Source: Antedon bifida
Taxonomy: Eukaryota > Echinodermata > Crinoidea > Comatulida > Antedonidae
Reading direction: 5' to 3'
NCBI GenBank assembly: GCA_963402885.1
Contig: OY727096.1
Location: 27,199,820-27,263,819 of the forward strand
DNA length: 64,000 bases
Every line of letters starts with the position of its first letter. Position 1 is the first letter of the stretch. A program made the translations under genes and the position numbers. The notes beneath the pieces are model-generated. The model was given only the letters and a program-made list of their open reading frames with translations, was not told the origin of the DNA and did not search any database. Below, piece by piece: positions 38,401 through 50,100 of this stretch.

Positions 38401-41400
38401 TGTCGTGAGGCAAGTCTTTACACTTCTAGCTTCGAAATAATGTGAATATGAGTGTTATGCTGCGTGATACCAGAGGGGATAAAGGAGTTAGCATAGGCTG
38501 CTATTTGTTTTAAGCTCATTCTTCCGCTTGGATTACATGGTTTAGTGGACGAAACATTGAAGAGTACATTGTATGATGTATTTTATGATCTTAGTATGTA
38601 CTTCTAACAGAAGTTTAGTAGAAGTATTGGATATACGCCCGAATTTCAGTGCTGTATCTCTACTGTACAATATGTCCAGTGTTATACTCAAAATTCTGTA
38701 ATACGGTATCAAATGTGTATGACATGTGATGCTGTATCATGGAATATCCCTATTAATACTGAACAAATTTAGAATCGGCTAGTACTGTATGAGCGTTGTT
38801 CTAGAATGTTGGGTTTTTTTTTATCACAAGGTATCAATAAAATAAATTAATACCGATTAATTCACTTGTATGTTCTATATAGTTTATACAATAGTGTTAT
38901 GCAACTACAGAAGTCGATATAAACCATCTGTATTTTTTTAGATCTACCATATTTTATTACAAATAAGTTGCTATAGCGTATAGTAGCCTATCGTGCAAAA
39001 TACCATTATTTTTGTGTTCAAAACATCTTGAGCGCTGATACAACCATTAGCAGACAAGCAAGCAATCATTCCAGTCAGTCAATTAATCACTCCCTTGACA
39101 GGCGTTCCTGTCATATTATTGTCATAACAACGGTTGTCAATCAATCAATAATAATGACATGTCATAACAGACTATAGTAAAATACTTTTTTGGGTTTTTA
39201 CTCATTATCATATCAGGAAGGAAAATCAAGACACGCGCATACTATTATCTACGTACGTCCAAATAGGTTTTGATAGCACTCTCTCTAACTTTATGTAACT
39301 TTGAATTATATAGCGTCCGCCCTCTATTGTTTGGTTAAGCTTTCATAATTTTTTCGATATTTCACTTTTAAATTGAAACCTCAAAGCGGTTGGTGTGAAA
39401 TTGTTTAAATTGTGGTGTAGGCATATAATTCTAGGCACTTCGCTTACCCTATGAAAAGTATATAAGCGAGCGTACTGTTTTAGTAAACCGATATGGCAGA
39501 TGATCCGTTACTGATGTCTCTCTGCTAATGTCCAGATACATTTTTGCTATTCACCCTTGTATTCACGTACAAGTATATTGCAATAATTTAAATTCATTGT
39601 TTACAACAACGATGGCCTGATTCAAGTTCATCCTACACTTATACTAACAGATACAAGCTTACAGCGTATCTTATACCGTTATACATTACGTAACCATCTA
39701 TTAAAAGCACTATAACCAGAAATGTATAGTATCTCCTCCTAAACCACAGTACACAGTACAGCTGGGGCATCTTTTAATTTCTCTATTAAGATATGTCGGA
39801 GGAATTTGTGCGCAAAAAAATGTGTTTTTAAACTTTCTTTGGGACAGCCGAATGCCACATTCGGTATTTCTCAGTCTTTTTTCCTACGTCATAATCAGAT
39901 CACAGAGAGGTGGTTACCGTATCGCTTGCTGTCACCCGATGGACGGGAATTATATTATCTTATTTTTATTTAGGTGTATGAATAATAGTATACAGTGTCA
40001 AACATATGCCTAACCGTACTCTTAACCGTTGCTCTTTTGTATCTTCTAGGAAGACTTCCTCCACGAACAGGCATCTTAAAAGGACGACTAATGCAATGGC
40101 AAGTGTTTGTTAGCTCTGCAACGAATGGAGGTCTTCAGCATGACGAACTCACTATGGCAGAGGTGTTCAAAGAGAAAGGCTACGACACACGACTTTTAGG
40201 AAAGTGGCATATAGGAAACGGACCTGGTGGAAAGTACTTGCCAATGAGACATGGCTTCGACTACTGGGTCGGTACACCACTAACCCACGCATATACATGT
40301 GGTAACACATACAAGGGTCAATGGACACTACAGAATTTCTTGTATCCATTATTTGAACATACTAGCATTTTCATTACGATGGCTTTATTAATACCAGTAC
40401 TAAAAATGCTTGGATTTATAGAAATGCACGGTGTGGCTATGTTAACTAAAGGGTTAGTTGTATTTTATATACTGTACTTTCTTTATGTGATACACTTTTC
40501 ACTGTTGAATCCTAAAAGTTGTATATTATACAGAAATGATGAGATTATACAGCAACCGTACTACACAGACAACCTCACTCTGGAGTACACGCGAGAAGCC
40601 GTCGATTACCTCGAAGAAAGAGGTAAAGAGCGATCAAAGCCTTTCTTTTTAATGATGTCTTACAACCAGATGCACACCACAATATTTGCATCACAAAGTT
40701 TCAAAGACACTGGAGGCCTTGGTTTGTATTCAGACGCTCTGAGAGAGATGGACTGGAGCATCGGTAAAGTAATGGCAGAACTGAAGCGAAATAAACTGGA
40801 TAGTAATCTGTTGGTGATGCTGACGTCTGATAATGGACCACTGTCTACATATGAGCCTCATACACTGGCACACGTTCCGGTCGACCAAGGAGGTTCAGCT
40901 GGAGAAGTTAAAAACAGTAGAGGAGAGCATGTACGATTAAAGGGATTCAAGTCCACAAATTGGGAGGGAGGAATCCGCGTGCCAGGTTTGATTCGATGGC
41001 CTGGGAAGATTCCTGCTGGGTCAGAAGTCGACGCCGTAACGTCGATTATGGATTTCTATCCAACTGTTCTTGATGTTATGAATCGTCCAGTTTCAGATCG
41101 CATCATTGATGGTCAGAGTCTGCTGCCATTCGTGTCAGACGTCAAAACCCCGACACAGCATCTCTTTCTCTTTCACTGGTGTGACCCCGACCATCCAGCA
41201 GCCGTGACTTACAAGAACTATAAGGCAATTTTCGTAGATGAGACCATACATGTTGGGTGTAATCGCAACTTCCGATCAGAACCGTTGCTCTTTGACATGT
41301 CCCTTGACCCCGGAGAATCATCACCACTTCCCCTGGATAAACATCAAGATGTTCTTGATGAAATCCGTACTGCGGTCCACTTTCACATGCAAAGTCTTAA

Positions 41401-41518
41401 TCAGAATTATATTACAGAAATGGAAAAGATGTTTGTACCTTGGTGGTATCCTTGCCATAACTTTCCTTTTTGCTCTGCTAAACCAAATCCTGGGAACTAT
41501 GCTAAACTTGGTCTTTAA
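29499..41518 (+). CDS. Arylsulfatase, steryl-sulfatase (STS) type, two exons
   Basis: Exon 1 is 29499-29769 and exon 2 is 40050-41518, joined in phase 1 through GTAAGT and TTCTAG sites, giving 579 residues (human STS is close to this size). Sulfatases hydrolyse sulfate esters using a formylglycine made from cysteine. Visible parts are a signal peptide (about 1-23), metal ligands Asp42/Asp43 in LLDDTGLGD, the CSPSR signature with the modified Cys81, Lys142/His144 in GKWHIG, His299, Asp351/Asn352 in SDNGP, and Lys391 before [10 protein letters not shown]. All catalytic positions are intact. Two hydrophobic segments (about 196-214 and 220-243) form the membrane hairpin typical of the STS branch, so it probably lies in the ER membrane facing the lumen. 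An alternative is another ARS paralogue with a sterol or glycan substrate. The ATG at 29499 is chosen because it directly precedes the signal peptide. Confidence 0.93.
31240..31749. mobile_element. Inverted-repeat element (family H)
   Basis: The left end reads TTCAGGCTTAGTTATTTACT; the complemented right end reads GTTCAGGCTTAGTTGCTTAC. A second inner pair, CGGGTAAATAACTAA, lies near 31678. The interior is AT-rich and non-coding. Confidence 0.6.
32285..32515. mobile_element. MITE family C copy, opposite orientation
   Basis: Starts ATTGTCCCCAAAAAACACG then AAAAATGAAGATTAATCAGA, matching the complement of the right end at 7142. It ends near AATGTCCCCCATAAAGGGG. Confidence 0.6.
33060..33190. mobile_element. 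Palindromic repeat family D copy
   Basis: Contains GTGCTGTATCTGCACATCG, AACAGCATCCCATGTGATG and TGTCTGTATCATGG, the family D interior words. It ends near GATACCAGG. Confidence 0.5.
33363..33391. repeat. (TC)n microsatellite
   Basis: An almost pure CT dinucleotide run with one CA interruption. Confidence 0.95.
34283..34447. mobile_element. Foldback MITE family A, near-complete copy
   Basis: From AACTTGGTTTCCACTGGGAC to CTAGTGGAAACCAAGCATT. The left arm carries CGAATTGACCAATGACAAGC and the right arm carries ATCGCTTGTGATTGCTCAAA. Confidence 0.85.
36098..36175. repeat. (AAT)n tract with a SINE-like tail
   Basis: A run of about nine AAT triplets is followed by TTTATACAGCGCACATATCC and AGTGCTCAAGGCGCT, a tail type common to dispersed repeats in marine invertebrates. 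The family is not identified. Confidence 0.6.
37421..37602. mobile_element. Two abutting foldback MITE family A fragments
   Basis: One left end (AAGCTTGGTTCCCACTTGC) at 37421 and a second start (GTCGGTTCCCACTTGATTA) near 37520, with a right end GTGCTAGTGAGAACCACACT near 37600. The second half closely resembles the short copy at 3021-3103. Confidence 0.7.
37838..38082. mobile_element. Foldback MITE family A: fragment plus complete copy
   Basis: A fragment (GTTTCCCTGGGCGCAACGCG at 37838 onward) ends at 37920. A complete copy follows, from AAGCTTGTTTCCCAATAAC to CTAGTGGGAACCAAGCTT. Its arms CAAGCGAATTCACCAATCC and TGATTGGTCAATTCGCTTGC pair well. Confidence 0.8.
38645..38765. mobile_element. Palindromic repeat family D copy
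   Basis: Contains AGTGCTGTATCTC, TGTAATACGGTATC, TGACATGTGATGCTGTATCA and ends near TAATACTG. Confidence 0.5.
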
Positions 41519-42070
41519 TACACATAACAACAGTACGCGACGCGCATGGATGGCATTATTAGGATATTTACCTCAAGGAAGAAGCAATACACACGACACC
41601 TATCCTTGTATTACGTAATGGCATAAATACATATACGTCACAAATCTATTTCTATCATTTACAAGTCTTTGCAAAGACAACCGAATTAACATTCAGAACA
41701 CATGACGTCGTGTGTATTGCATTTTATTTCTTTCAATATTTCTAAGCAAATAAGCACAATAGTATTGTTCCAGCAATAACAATGATGATAAAATAATGAT
41801 AATTACAAAAATGAATATTTTGCATAACAGTATTAATTGTACAGTGTTATAGAATAGTGATGTATTTTTATATTGTTTGCATTTTATTACCCATGTTTGT
41901 CATATATAGATATATTGTAACAAATAATGTTCTTTTATAAACGAAGTTAGAGATTATCAATAGACAAATGCCTAGGCCTAAAGATTATTTGCCTTTATAT
42001 CATTATTATTAGTCAACAGTTGCTAGAGCCGATACACGCATGGTTTTCTTTTCACCAAACTGTTAACTGT

Positions 42071-42170
42071 TGGTTGCCGTTCCCAAGTAATTTGACCAAT
42101 CACGACGCGACGCGATGGGCCATCCGAACTGTCGCTTGTGATTGGTCAACTCACTATGTTGTTACGTTTA
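42071..42170. mobile_element. Foldback MITE family A, trimmed copy
   Basis: Contains GTTGCCGTTCCCAAGTAATT, TTTGACCAATCACGACGC and CGAACTGTCGCTTGTGATTG. The right terminus is missing. Confidence 0.65.
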
Positions 42171-42431
42171 AACGGTAATTCAACGGCGTTGTGTTGATGC
42201 AATGAATACCGTAAAACCTCGGAAAGAAGCACATAGGCTATCTCTTTTTTCAGTACTATTGGGTGGGATTCTTTTCAATAATGAAATTCTCCTCTTTATC
42301 TTGTCTTAATTCACCGCTTAACACAATTGATTCAACTGGTAATTGTATATATTTAGCAAAGAAATTTAATAGTTAATTTAAAAAGGAAAATGAGGGTATT
42401 TGAATAATAATATAGTGCGATATTTAGTACT

Positions 42432-42587
42432 AAAGCTTGGTTCCAACTAGGACGCAGCTCACTTACGTACGCCACAATGCAAATGAATTGACCAATCACG
42501 ACCGACAGTTCCAGTAATCTATCGTTCTTGATTGGCCAAATTCGTTGCGGCTAACGTCGTTTGCGTCCTCCTATGTGGGAGCTTATG
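42432..42587. mobile_element. Foldback MITE family A copy
   Basis: Starts AAAGCTTGGTTCCAACTAGG. The left arm has GAATTGACCAATCACGACC and the right arm CTTGATTGGCCAAATTCGTT. The right end is CCTATGTGGGAGCTTA. Confidence 0.75.
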
Positions 42588-42826
42588 TTTGATGTGATTT
42601 TGGTATTAACAAAGTACTACTTTTTCTAAAATAAAATCGGTTGTATTATTTTATGGAATTAGATTTCTATGCATAAATTGTATGTATTTTTGTATTGGTA
42701 ATAAAATGGAACGTACACCGACTTTCTATGTGTTTCCGGTTTAATTTTACTTATTGCGCCGTATTCGATTCGTTACTCTGTGAATATCATAAGATGGTTG
42801 TCGCTATAACTGTTATCTAGATATTT

Positions 42827-42976
42827 CCAGTATCATGGTGGACAATTCAGTAATACAGCATCTTAAATGTTGCAAAAGTATCGCAGATCATAACCTTTAC
42901 CTAATCTTTCATGATACAGGCCACCACATGCGATACACATGATATGCTGTATTTCAGAAAGTTTCTATGATACTGG
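42827..42976. mobile_element. Palindromic repeat family D, best-preserved copy
   Basis: CCAGTATCATGG on the left and CTATGATACTGG on the right are near-perfect inverted ends. The interior repeats AATACAGCATC, CATGATACAGG and GCGATACACATGATATGCTG. Confidence 0.75.
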
Positions 42977-43584
42977 GCAATTATTTTCGTAGGCCTAATT
43001 GTGGAGATACAGCACCGAGAATCTAGCAACTCGTCGCTCCTTTCCTCTAAAATCGCCATAAGATATAATTTTACATGCCTAATTATCAGCGCACAGTTAT
43101 AATTGAAAAGAATAATACCACTCTGAGAACCTTTAATTGTGTGTCGATAGAGAGGGCGCACTTCAATTATTTAGTAGAGTGAACGAGAGCTTTATTATAC
43201 AACATTTTGTAGACCATTTGGGTTGGTCGTATTTATGAAGCTAGCATCATACAAACAAACAGTCAAATTAATCTAGCCTATAGAAATAAAATTGCGACAA
43301 TAGATTAATCTTTCGAAGTCAATTTGCGCAAGAAAAAAAACTTGCGTGCGTAAACGTGGCCTGGTGGAATTCTCTATCTAGACTAGCCTAGTCCTATTCT
43401 TTGTATTATAAAGCTCTTTTAATTTATTACTTACGAAGTGTTTTATATGCATAATATCATGATGTATACGTACCTATACTAATACAATACAACTGTGTGT
43501 TTTCGATTTAGAAAAAAAAAGATTTGTGAAAAAGTCTTTACAAATGCCACCCGCGCGCCTCATACGTTTATTTATTTACTTTAG

Positions 43585-43594
43585 CCCCGCCCAC
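43585..43594. promoter_or_regulatory. GC box in the GCLC promoter region
   Basis: CCCCGCCCAC, an Sp1/KLF-type site, within a locally GC- and CpG-richer stretch (about 43540-43740) roughly 600 bp upstream of the GCLC start codon. Confidence 0.45.
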
Positions 43595-43663
43595 TTCTAT
43601 TTATTTTTTCGCCCGGCCGACACGAGAGGCCAGGTGGTGTGTGTACTATGTGTAGCGCGCGAT

Positions 43664-43674
43664 ATGACTAAGCA
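43664..43674 (+). promoter_or_regulatory. Antioxidant response element (CNC/Nrf2-sMaf site) of GCLC
   Basis: ATGACTAAGCA fits the ARE core RTGACnnnGC and differs at one base from the strong CNC-small Maf site TGACTCAGCA. It lies 515-525 bp upstream of the GCLC start codon, in the GC-richer promoter stretch. Vertebrate GCLC is a classic Nrf2 target, so placement beside this gene gives the match weight that a lone 8-bp core would not have. Confidence 0.55.
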
Positions 43675-44153
43675 AAAGTCCCGCAGTAGTATAGTAGTTA
43701 GCTACACCGCAAAGAGTTCGTGAATGTATTGCTGGCGTAGCCTAGCCTACGATAGAAATTAGCCGTGGAATCATTAATTTGTTTGGTTTGGTAAAGTAAT
43801 CAATATATATTTTCTTTTATGGCGTTTATAGGGGCCGAGGCCAGGAGGGCTTCCTCATTCAAGGGAATCCCTCAGCAGCAGCAGGCTCACTCTCTCAAAG
43901 AAGTCAAGGCTTGCATAGGCTAGGCCTAGTAATACTGTATAGGAAGGCCTAGGCTAGGCCTAGCTTTTCTAGCCTCTAGTAGTAGGGCTTAGGCTAGTAG
44001 TAGGGCTTAGGCTAGTAGTAGGCCCAGAGAAAAGAGAGCAGAGAGGGCCAGGATCGGATTGTAAATATATCGGGGAAACTCTGAGATTTGAGAAGTCTCT
44101 GTTCTTTATTTTAATATTAAATCGTCGAAGAGGAAATTTACACTGGTATAGTA

Positions 44154-44186
44154 ATGTTCATTAAGCTCTTCATTATAATAGATTGA
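44154..44186 (+). other. Upstream ORF in the GCLC leader
   Basis: A ten-codon frame (ATG at 44154, TGA at 44184-44186) stops two bases before the GCLC ATG at 44189. Such close spacing leaves almost no room for classical reinitiation, so translation of GCLC would rely on leaky scanning past this ATG, if the leader includes it. Confidence 0.45.
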
Positions 44187-44188
44187 CA

Positions 44189-47100
44189 ATGGGCTTGCTG
44201 TCGGAGGGCTCACCTTTATCTTGGGAAGAAACCAAGAAGCTTGCTGAACATGTAAGAAACCACGGAGTTGAGCAATTCATCAACCTGTACGAGAGACTAA
44301 AAGATCGCAAGGGTGACGTACTCAAATGGGGAGATGAGGCAAGTCAAAACAGTGAATTACCGTATATTTATTCATTCACATTCATTCATTTGATTTATTT
44401 CGGAGAGTACATCCATACAAAACATACTAAAACATACATGCCAACACTCAACCAGAAATTAACGAATAACATCTTCCACAAAAAAATTTTGCACTAACAC
44501 GGATGCAGGTTGGATTGTGGAAGTACATTAACTATGGTTTTATTAAACCATACACTGTCATGAATTCTGTTCTTAAAACTATGAATGGATTCCTCCAATA
44601 TAATCCCATGTTCAAGTATAATCCCAATCCATGATATTGCTAAATTTGGACAATTGTAGATTTTTTTTTAAATTCCATTGTTAATGTTGACCACTCCTCG
44701 TATAGTCCCATCCCCTTTTCTGAAGATTTCATACTCAGATCCCATGGGACTATACTTGGTCATATGGTAATTGTGACAACAAATAAAATGCTGTGTACTA
44801 ATTTGGCAATGTTGCACACCAGTGCACTTTTCAATGGTGTGCATTGATGCAGCAATAGAAGAAAATATATTTAAAAACTCATATCATATTTCACCAAACT
44901 GTGACTGCTTTGTCAACCTCATGTAAACAAAACCTTACAAATGTTATATACAGTGTTTGAAAATGTTTGAGAACAAGCAGGATTTGAACCACAACTGTTT
45001 GATTGAAAACCACAACTGAAGAATGCATTTCTTTTAAAACCATCTCTGTATGGATTTAGCATGACTAAACAAAATTGATTGTACTGTTATTGTTGTACAG
45101 TATTTTGAAGCAATAAAATATAGCTAGATTTAATCCAAGGTTGGTTATTGTGTAATGAGGCCATATTACTGGAAATCTCAAGATTAGGATTGGAAATCTT
45201 CTTTAGTATTCACAAACATTATTCTACTGCAGTTACTGCAGTAATTACATTTTCTTAATGCAATAATGTATGATATTTTAATTTAAGAGTTTATGAGGCG
45301 GACCCTGCAATAATCAGTTTATATAAATACCAAAAAATAGCTTGCTAAATTGTATTAAACAGGTTTACGAGAAAGCAAAATGCATTTATTGCAGTAGAAT
45401 AGTTTTAACATGATCCCTTACAGTATTATAATTTATTAGTGTAAACTAAAAATATTGTTTTGCCAAAAATGAAATACAAAATATTGTTGATTTAAAATTT
45501 AAGTTAGCAATTTCAAAAATCAAATTGCTAGTTTGTTGCAAGTAAATTATTAACCCTTACGATAAAATAATAATATGTGTGTTACAATATTAAGACTAAC
45601 AATACAATTTTATTGGACAATGAAATATGATATGAGTTCCAAATTTCGTAACAATTGTCTATTCATCTTGTTGATGCAATAATGATGTGGCAATGTTCGT
45701 GAGAACGTGTACCTTGTTTTATTTGTTTATTGGAGTACACAGTACAGTAGATAAGAATTTTTGCCATGTCATGTTTAATGCACTACATTCATGCTGTACC
45801 CACAATTGATATCTAAGTTACTGAATGCTATACACACATTACAGTTTTAATGTAAATTTGCCTCTGTAAATATGTATTACTCTAGCCTTGTCAACAACTG
45901 ACAGACACTCTGAATTACCTGGAGGGTGTAAGGTCCTTATCAGTGAAAATTTCCATTGCTCATGGAAGATTGTAAAGGCTTTCTTTCCACAAGGCTATGC
46001 CAGCTTTGAGGCATAAATCCATGCACTCACTGTGAGATGAAATTGAATAGGTTGGCTTATATATTACTGTATACTATACTAAAAATCACTTTGACCTTTT
46101 TGATGATTGTCATGGCTAACCTTTAGGTCTAAACCTTATGTTGAGTATGTTAATTATAATATAAGCCTTTATTATTATATAACACTTAAACAAATTCCTC
46201 TCATTTGATTGAACAATTGTGGGTGTCAGTCACATGGCGTGCATTAGTACATAATACATAATGGTATATACTATTTAACAATTGTTTAATATTCCTTTTT
46301 TTTTTCATCTCGCGAAAATAGAATTTTATCTTTCACATCATGAAATTAATTGTACCATCGCACTCATAAACATCATTATTTTATAGATTGAATATATGCT
46401 GGTGCGTCTCGACCAAAACAACCAAAGAGCCCAATTAAATCTCAGAGGACCTGAGCTTCTTAAAATTCTTCAAGAAAAAGAGCAAACAAGTCCATCGTAA
46501 GTACAGTACATTGATGAACAATCAAACATGCAAAAAGAACTTATTAAATTACAAACACAAATGCCCTTCAAAATTGTTTTTTTTATATAGAAAATGTATT
46601 GATTTTCTTCTTAGTGTAGTTAATGTAAATTTTCCCTTTAAATATAAAATCTTCTAATGCATTGATTGATTTTTTTTTCTTTTCTAAAGTAGTTCAACCT
46701 TGAGTTTTTTGTAATTATTAATAATATAATAGCGAAATTCCTATTTGTGTATATTAGTTACCCAATTAATTTTTAATTGTATTTCTTGCTCTTGTCAAAT
46801 TTGATAATAGCATATAATAATATAATAGCCAGTGGCGTAACGGCTATGAGCGCTCACTGGCTAAACGCAGGGGCCCCAAAGCTTAAGGGGGCCCAGAGCA
46901 AGAGCAGCCCAATGAAACTACCCAACATTGAAGGGCCCCTTAGGAGTGCTAAGCCTCCCTTCCCTGCTACTCCAAAAGGTACATAAAGTTAGCAGATTTA
47001 TTTTTGTGTAGAGATGTTTCTTAAAGTTTACTCAATTGTCAAGCTTAACACAGTATACCATACTTTTTTATATCTTATTTATTTTTTCAAATATTGTTCT

Positions 47101-50100
47101 TTTCAGAAACCACCCTACGACTTGGCGTCCTGAGTATGCTAACTACATGGTTGAAGGAACACCAGGAAAGCCTTACGGTGGCACATTGGCACATTTCAAC
47201 ATTGTAGAGGCCAACATGAGATTACGGTAATGAAAAATGGATTTAAGTTTCTGTACAGTATTGGTAGAGCACAATCTGTTGGAATTCATTATACAAATGA
47301 ATATTTATGAGTGAATATTTTACGATTTTATTTTCACCAAATACAAATATTTGTTCCATTGCATATTAATATGAAAATATTCATTGTTTTATAACACACC
47401 TACATTTATTCAATTAATCCACTTCTAAATCTCTGTCTACACTATCAAACTAGTTTGACAAAAAAGTGTGGTGTGATATGCCTAAATATGGTAGTCATAT
47501 CACATTGTGTCCATATATGGGCACATCACATTTTTTTGTCACATAAAGTTTGTTAATGTAGACAGACTAAGTCTAAACCATTTCAGGGCTGGCTCCAATT
47601 TCTTATGAAAAGTAGGCAAAACAAATTAAGATTCTGCTTAATCATGAACTTGACACTGACAACCAAGTGATCATGATCAATCGATGATGTACTGATCACA
47701 ATCAAATGATAATGATCAATTTGACATTATCAGTCGCAATAAAGTAACCATTTGTTTTGTAAAAACAGTGTAGAGAGTGTTTTTACAAATTTTTCTTTCT
47801 ATTATCAGGCGTGAAGAGGTAAGGAAGCTACTGGATGAACAGAATGGAGAGGCACCATTGAGTTTGACGGCATTTCCAAGGTTGGGAACTAAGTCATTAT
47901 TTATACACTACAGTCTATTTCAAAATGTCTGATTTTGCAACCGTTCCACATTTTTAAATATTTATTATTCTAGTCAACTAGAGTCAACCAAACAGCGTAT
48001 GCTGAAAATCAATCTTGTTGAGTTATGATAAATGTTTGTGTGTGACAGTCGCTGTGTGTATACTAGTACACAGTGGTAGCCCCCTATTCGTCTCGAAAGA
48101 TGTATTAGGTTCTTTACAATATTATTATTATCAGTTGATTCAGATCACATTTTCTTGTCTCTTGTATCCCACATCATAGAGATATCATTGGATATTAAAA
48201 ACATTTCTTATTTATGCGCTAGCAAAATTTCAACATGTCTGCCTAAAGCAGCAAACTTTATGTGACAATACAAAATTGATGTGTCCATATATGGACAAGA
48301 TGACATTATATCACTACCATATTTGGGCACATCACACTCTTTTTGTCAAAGTAGTTTGATAGTGTAGACACAGAGCTTTAGTGACATAGAGCTTTAGTGA
48401 CATAGAGCTTTAGTGACATCATAGAGATATTGTAGTGAACTATTCACTTAAATATCTCCATGGTGACATAATAGTTCTGACATTTTGTCAATATGTTTAT
48501 TTACCAAATTGTTATGTTGAAGTGGAGTACTTGAATCTCAAAGTAAATATTTATTTTTTGGAATAGAATTCTCATATTCATTGTTGGATATTATAAGATA
48601 GGTTTCTTTTACGCTAGAAAAATTTCAAGTGACCTCATACAGATATAATAGTGAACTACCTGTATTCACTTTAATATCTCCATGATGACATAGTTCTGAA
48701 ATTTTTCAATATGTTTATTTAACATGTAAATAGTATGTATAATGTATGTAACTTTTATGTAAATATTAATTTTTTGGAATAGAATTCTCAAATTCATTGT
48801 TGGATATTAGATATCTCTTTTACACTATGTAGGTCGGTCTGTCGGTTGGTAAACACTAACTTGAGCATGCGACTGCAGCCATGGCCTTGTTTGCACATGA
48901 TTCAGATCAGAAAACATGCATGAGCAGTGTTATCTGAAGAGCGTCTAAACACAGCTATATATCTTATTACTTTCTTTCTAGGCTTGGCTGTCCTAACTTT
49001 ACACACCCTTCATACGAGCCAACTCCAACAGACGCTGGTGCATCAAAATCAATATTTATTCCCGATGAGGTGATATTTAGTGATCATCCACGATATAGGT
49101 AAATTGTATATCAATAAAATATAGTGATGATAATGCCATATTTAAATTGTTGTTTTGTTTGATTTGATTCGTGCTCTACTTCCAATCACAAGGTCCAAGG
49201 TTCAATCCTGACCTAGTGCACGGTTTAATCGTGACCTAGTGCATGGTTCAATCATGACCTAGTGCATGGTTCAGTCCTGACAAGTGCATGGTTCAATCCT
49301 GACCTAGTGCATGGTTCAATCCTGACCTAGTGCATGGTTCAATCCTGACCTAGTGCCAAGGTTCAAATTAAGCATTGGTTTTATTTAATTTCAGGACATT
49401 AACTAGAAACATTCGGAAAAGAAGAGGCGAGAAAGTTTGCATAAATGTACCAAGTAAGATTAACCTATACAATAGACACACTGCAATCATGCAGTACATT
49501 ATCATTTTAAAGAAAGTATAGATTACAGAGCAACCCCCCTATTGCACGCAAAATGTTTAGAAAAAGGTGCATTAGAACCATTGATTATCCCCATTAGATA
49601 TCATGTTAGGTAGACATGCGTTAGGCATGTGATGTGTAGTTAACTAATCAAATGGCAAGAATAAACCTAAGTGTGTTATAAATTGGAATACCTTATTGTA
49701 AGAACCAGGACTTGAACCCAGATCTTCGCAGTAGTAGGCATGAGCATATTAACAAGCATTGCCACCACATAAGACAACTACTGTTGGTATTCATTATCTA
49801 CTTTAATTATTATTTTATGAGAAAAATGCTCTTCTATATCTAATTTTAATCCCTCCCACTGTGAACCTTGCTTTGGTTTTAGCTTTCACACCAGTCCCAC
49901 CCAATTTCACTTATATTCCCAGTTTCCTGGACTTTCTTCTACATTCTCATTCCTGAGGACAATCAAAGTATATTGATCGAAACATCCAGAAACTCAACAG
50001 TTCTTTTCAGAACTGTATATATACGTGGTTTACCACAAACTTTATATCATTACTTATTATTTAATTAATTATATTTTTTAGTCTATAAAGATACAAACAC

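Larger units (their letters stand above)
29770..40049 (+). other. Sulfatase intron 1 (10.3 kb)
   Basis: Donor GTAAGT at 29770 and acceptor TTCTAG at 40049. The intron holds a decayed family C element (about 29915-30190), a family H element (31240-31749), a family C copy (32285-32515), a (TC)n tract (33363-33391), foldback copies (34283-34447, 37421-37602, 37838-38082), family D copies (33060-33190, 38645-38765), (TA)n near 34175 and (AAT)n near 36098. No nested gene was recognised. Confidence 0.85.
41519..43580. other. Intergenic region between sulfatase and GCLC
   Basis: Holds the sulfatase 3' flank (AT-rich, AATAAA words near 42637 and 42702 are the only good candidates and lie far downstream), foldback copies (42071-42170, 42432-42587) and a family D element (42827-42976). 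No gene was seen. Confidence 0.6.

Noticed and set aside
39822..40049. Open frame leading into sulfatase exon 2
   Set aside because: The acceptor at 40048-40049 and the matching phase with exon 1 show that the upstream part is intron; the frame is open by chance.
44970..45015. Possible tRNA on the minus strand (GGTTCAAATCC)
   Set aside because: A B-box is present but no acceptor stem or A-box at proper spacing, so it is at most a SINE relic.
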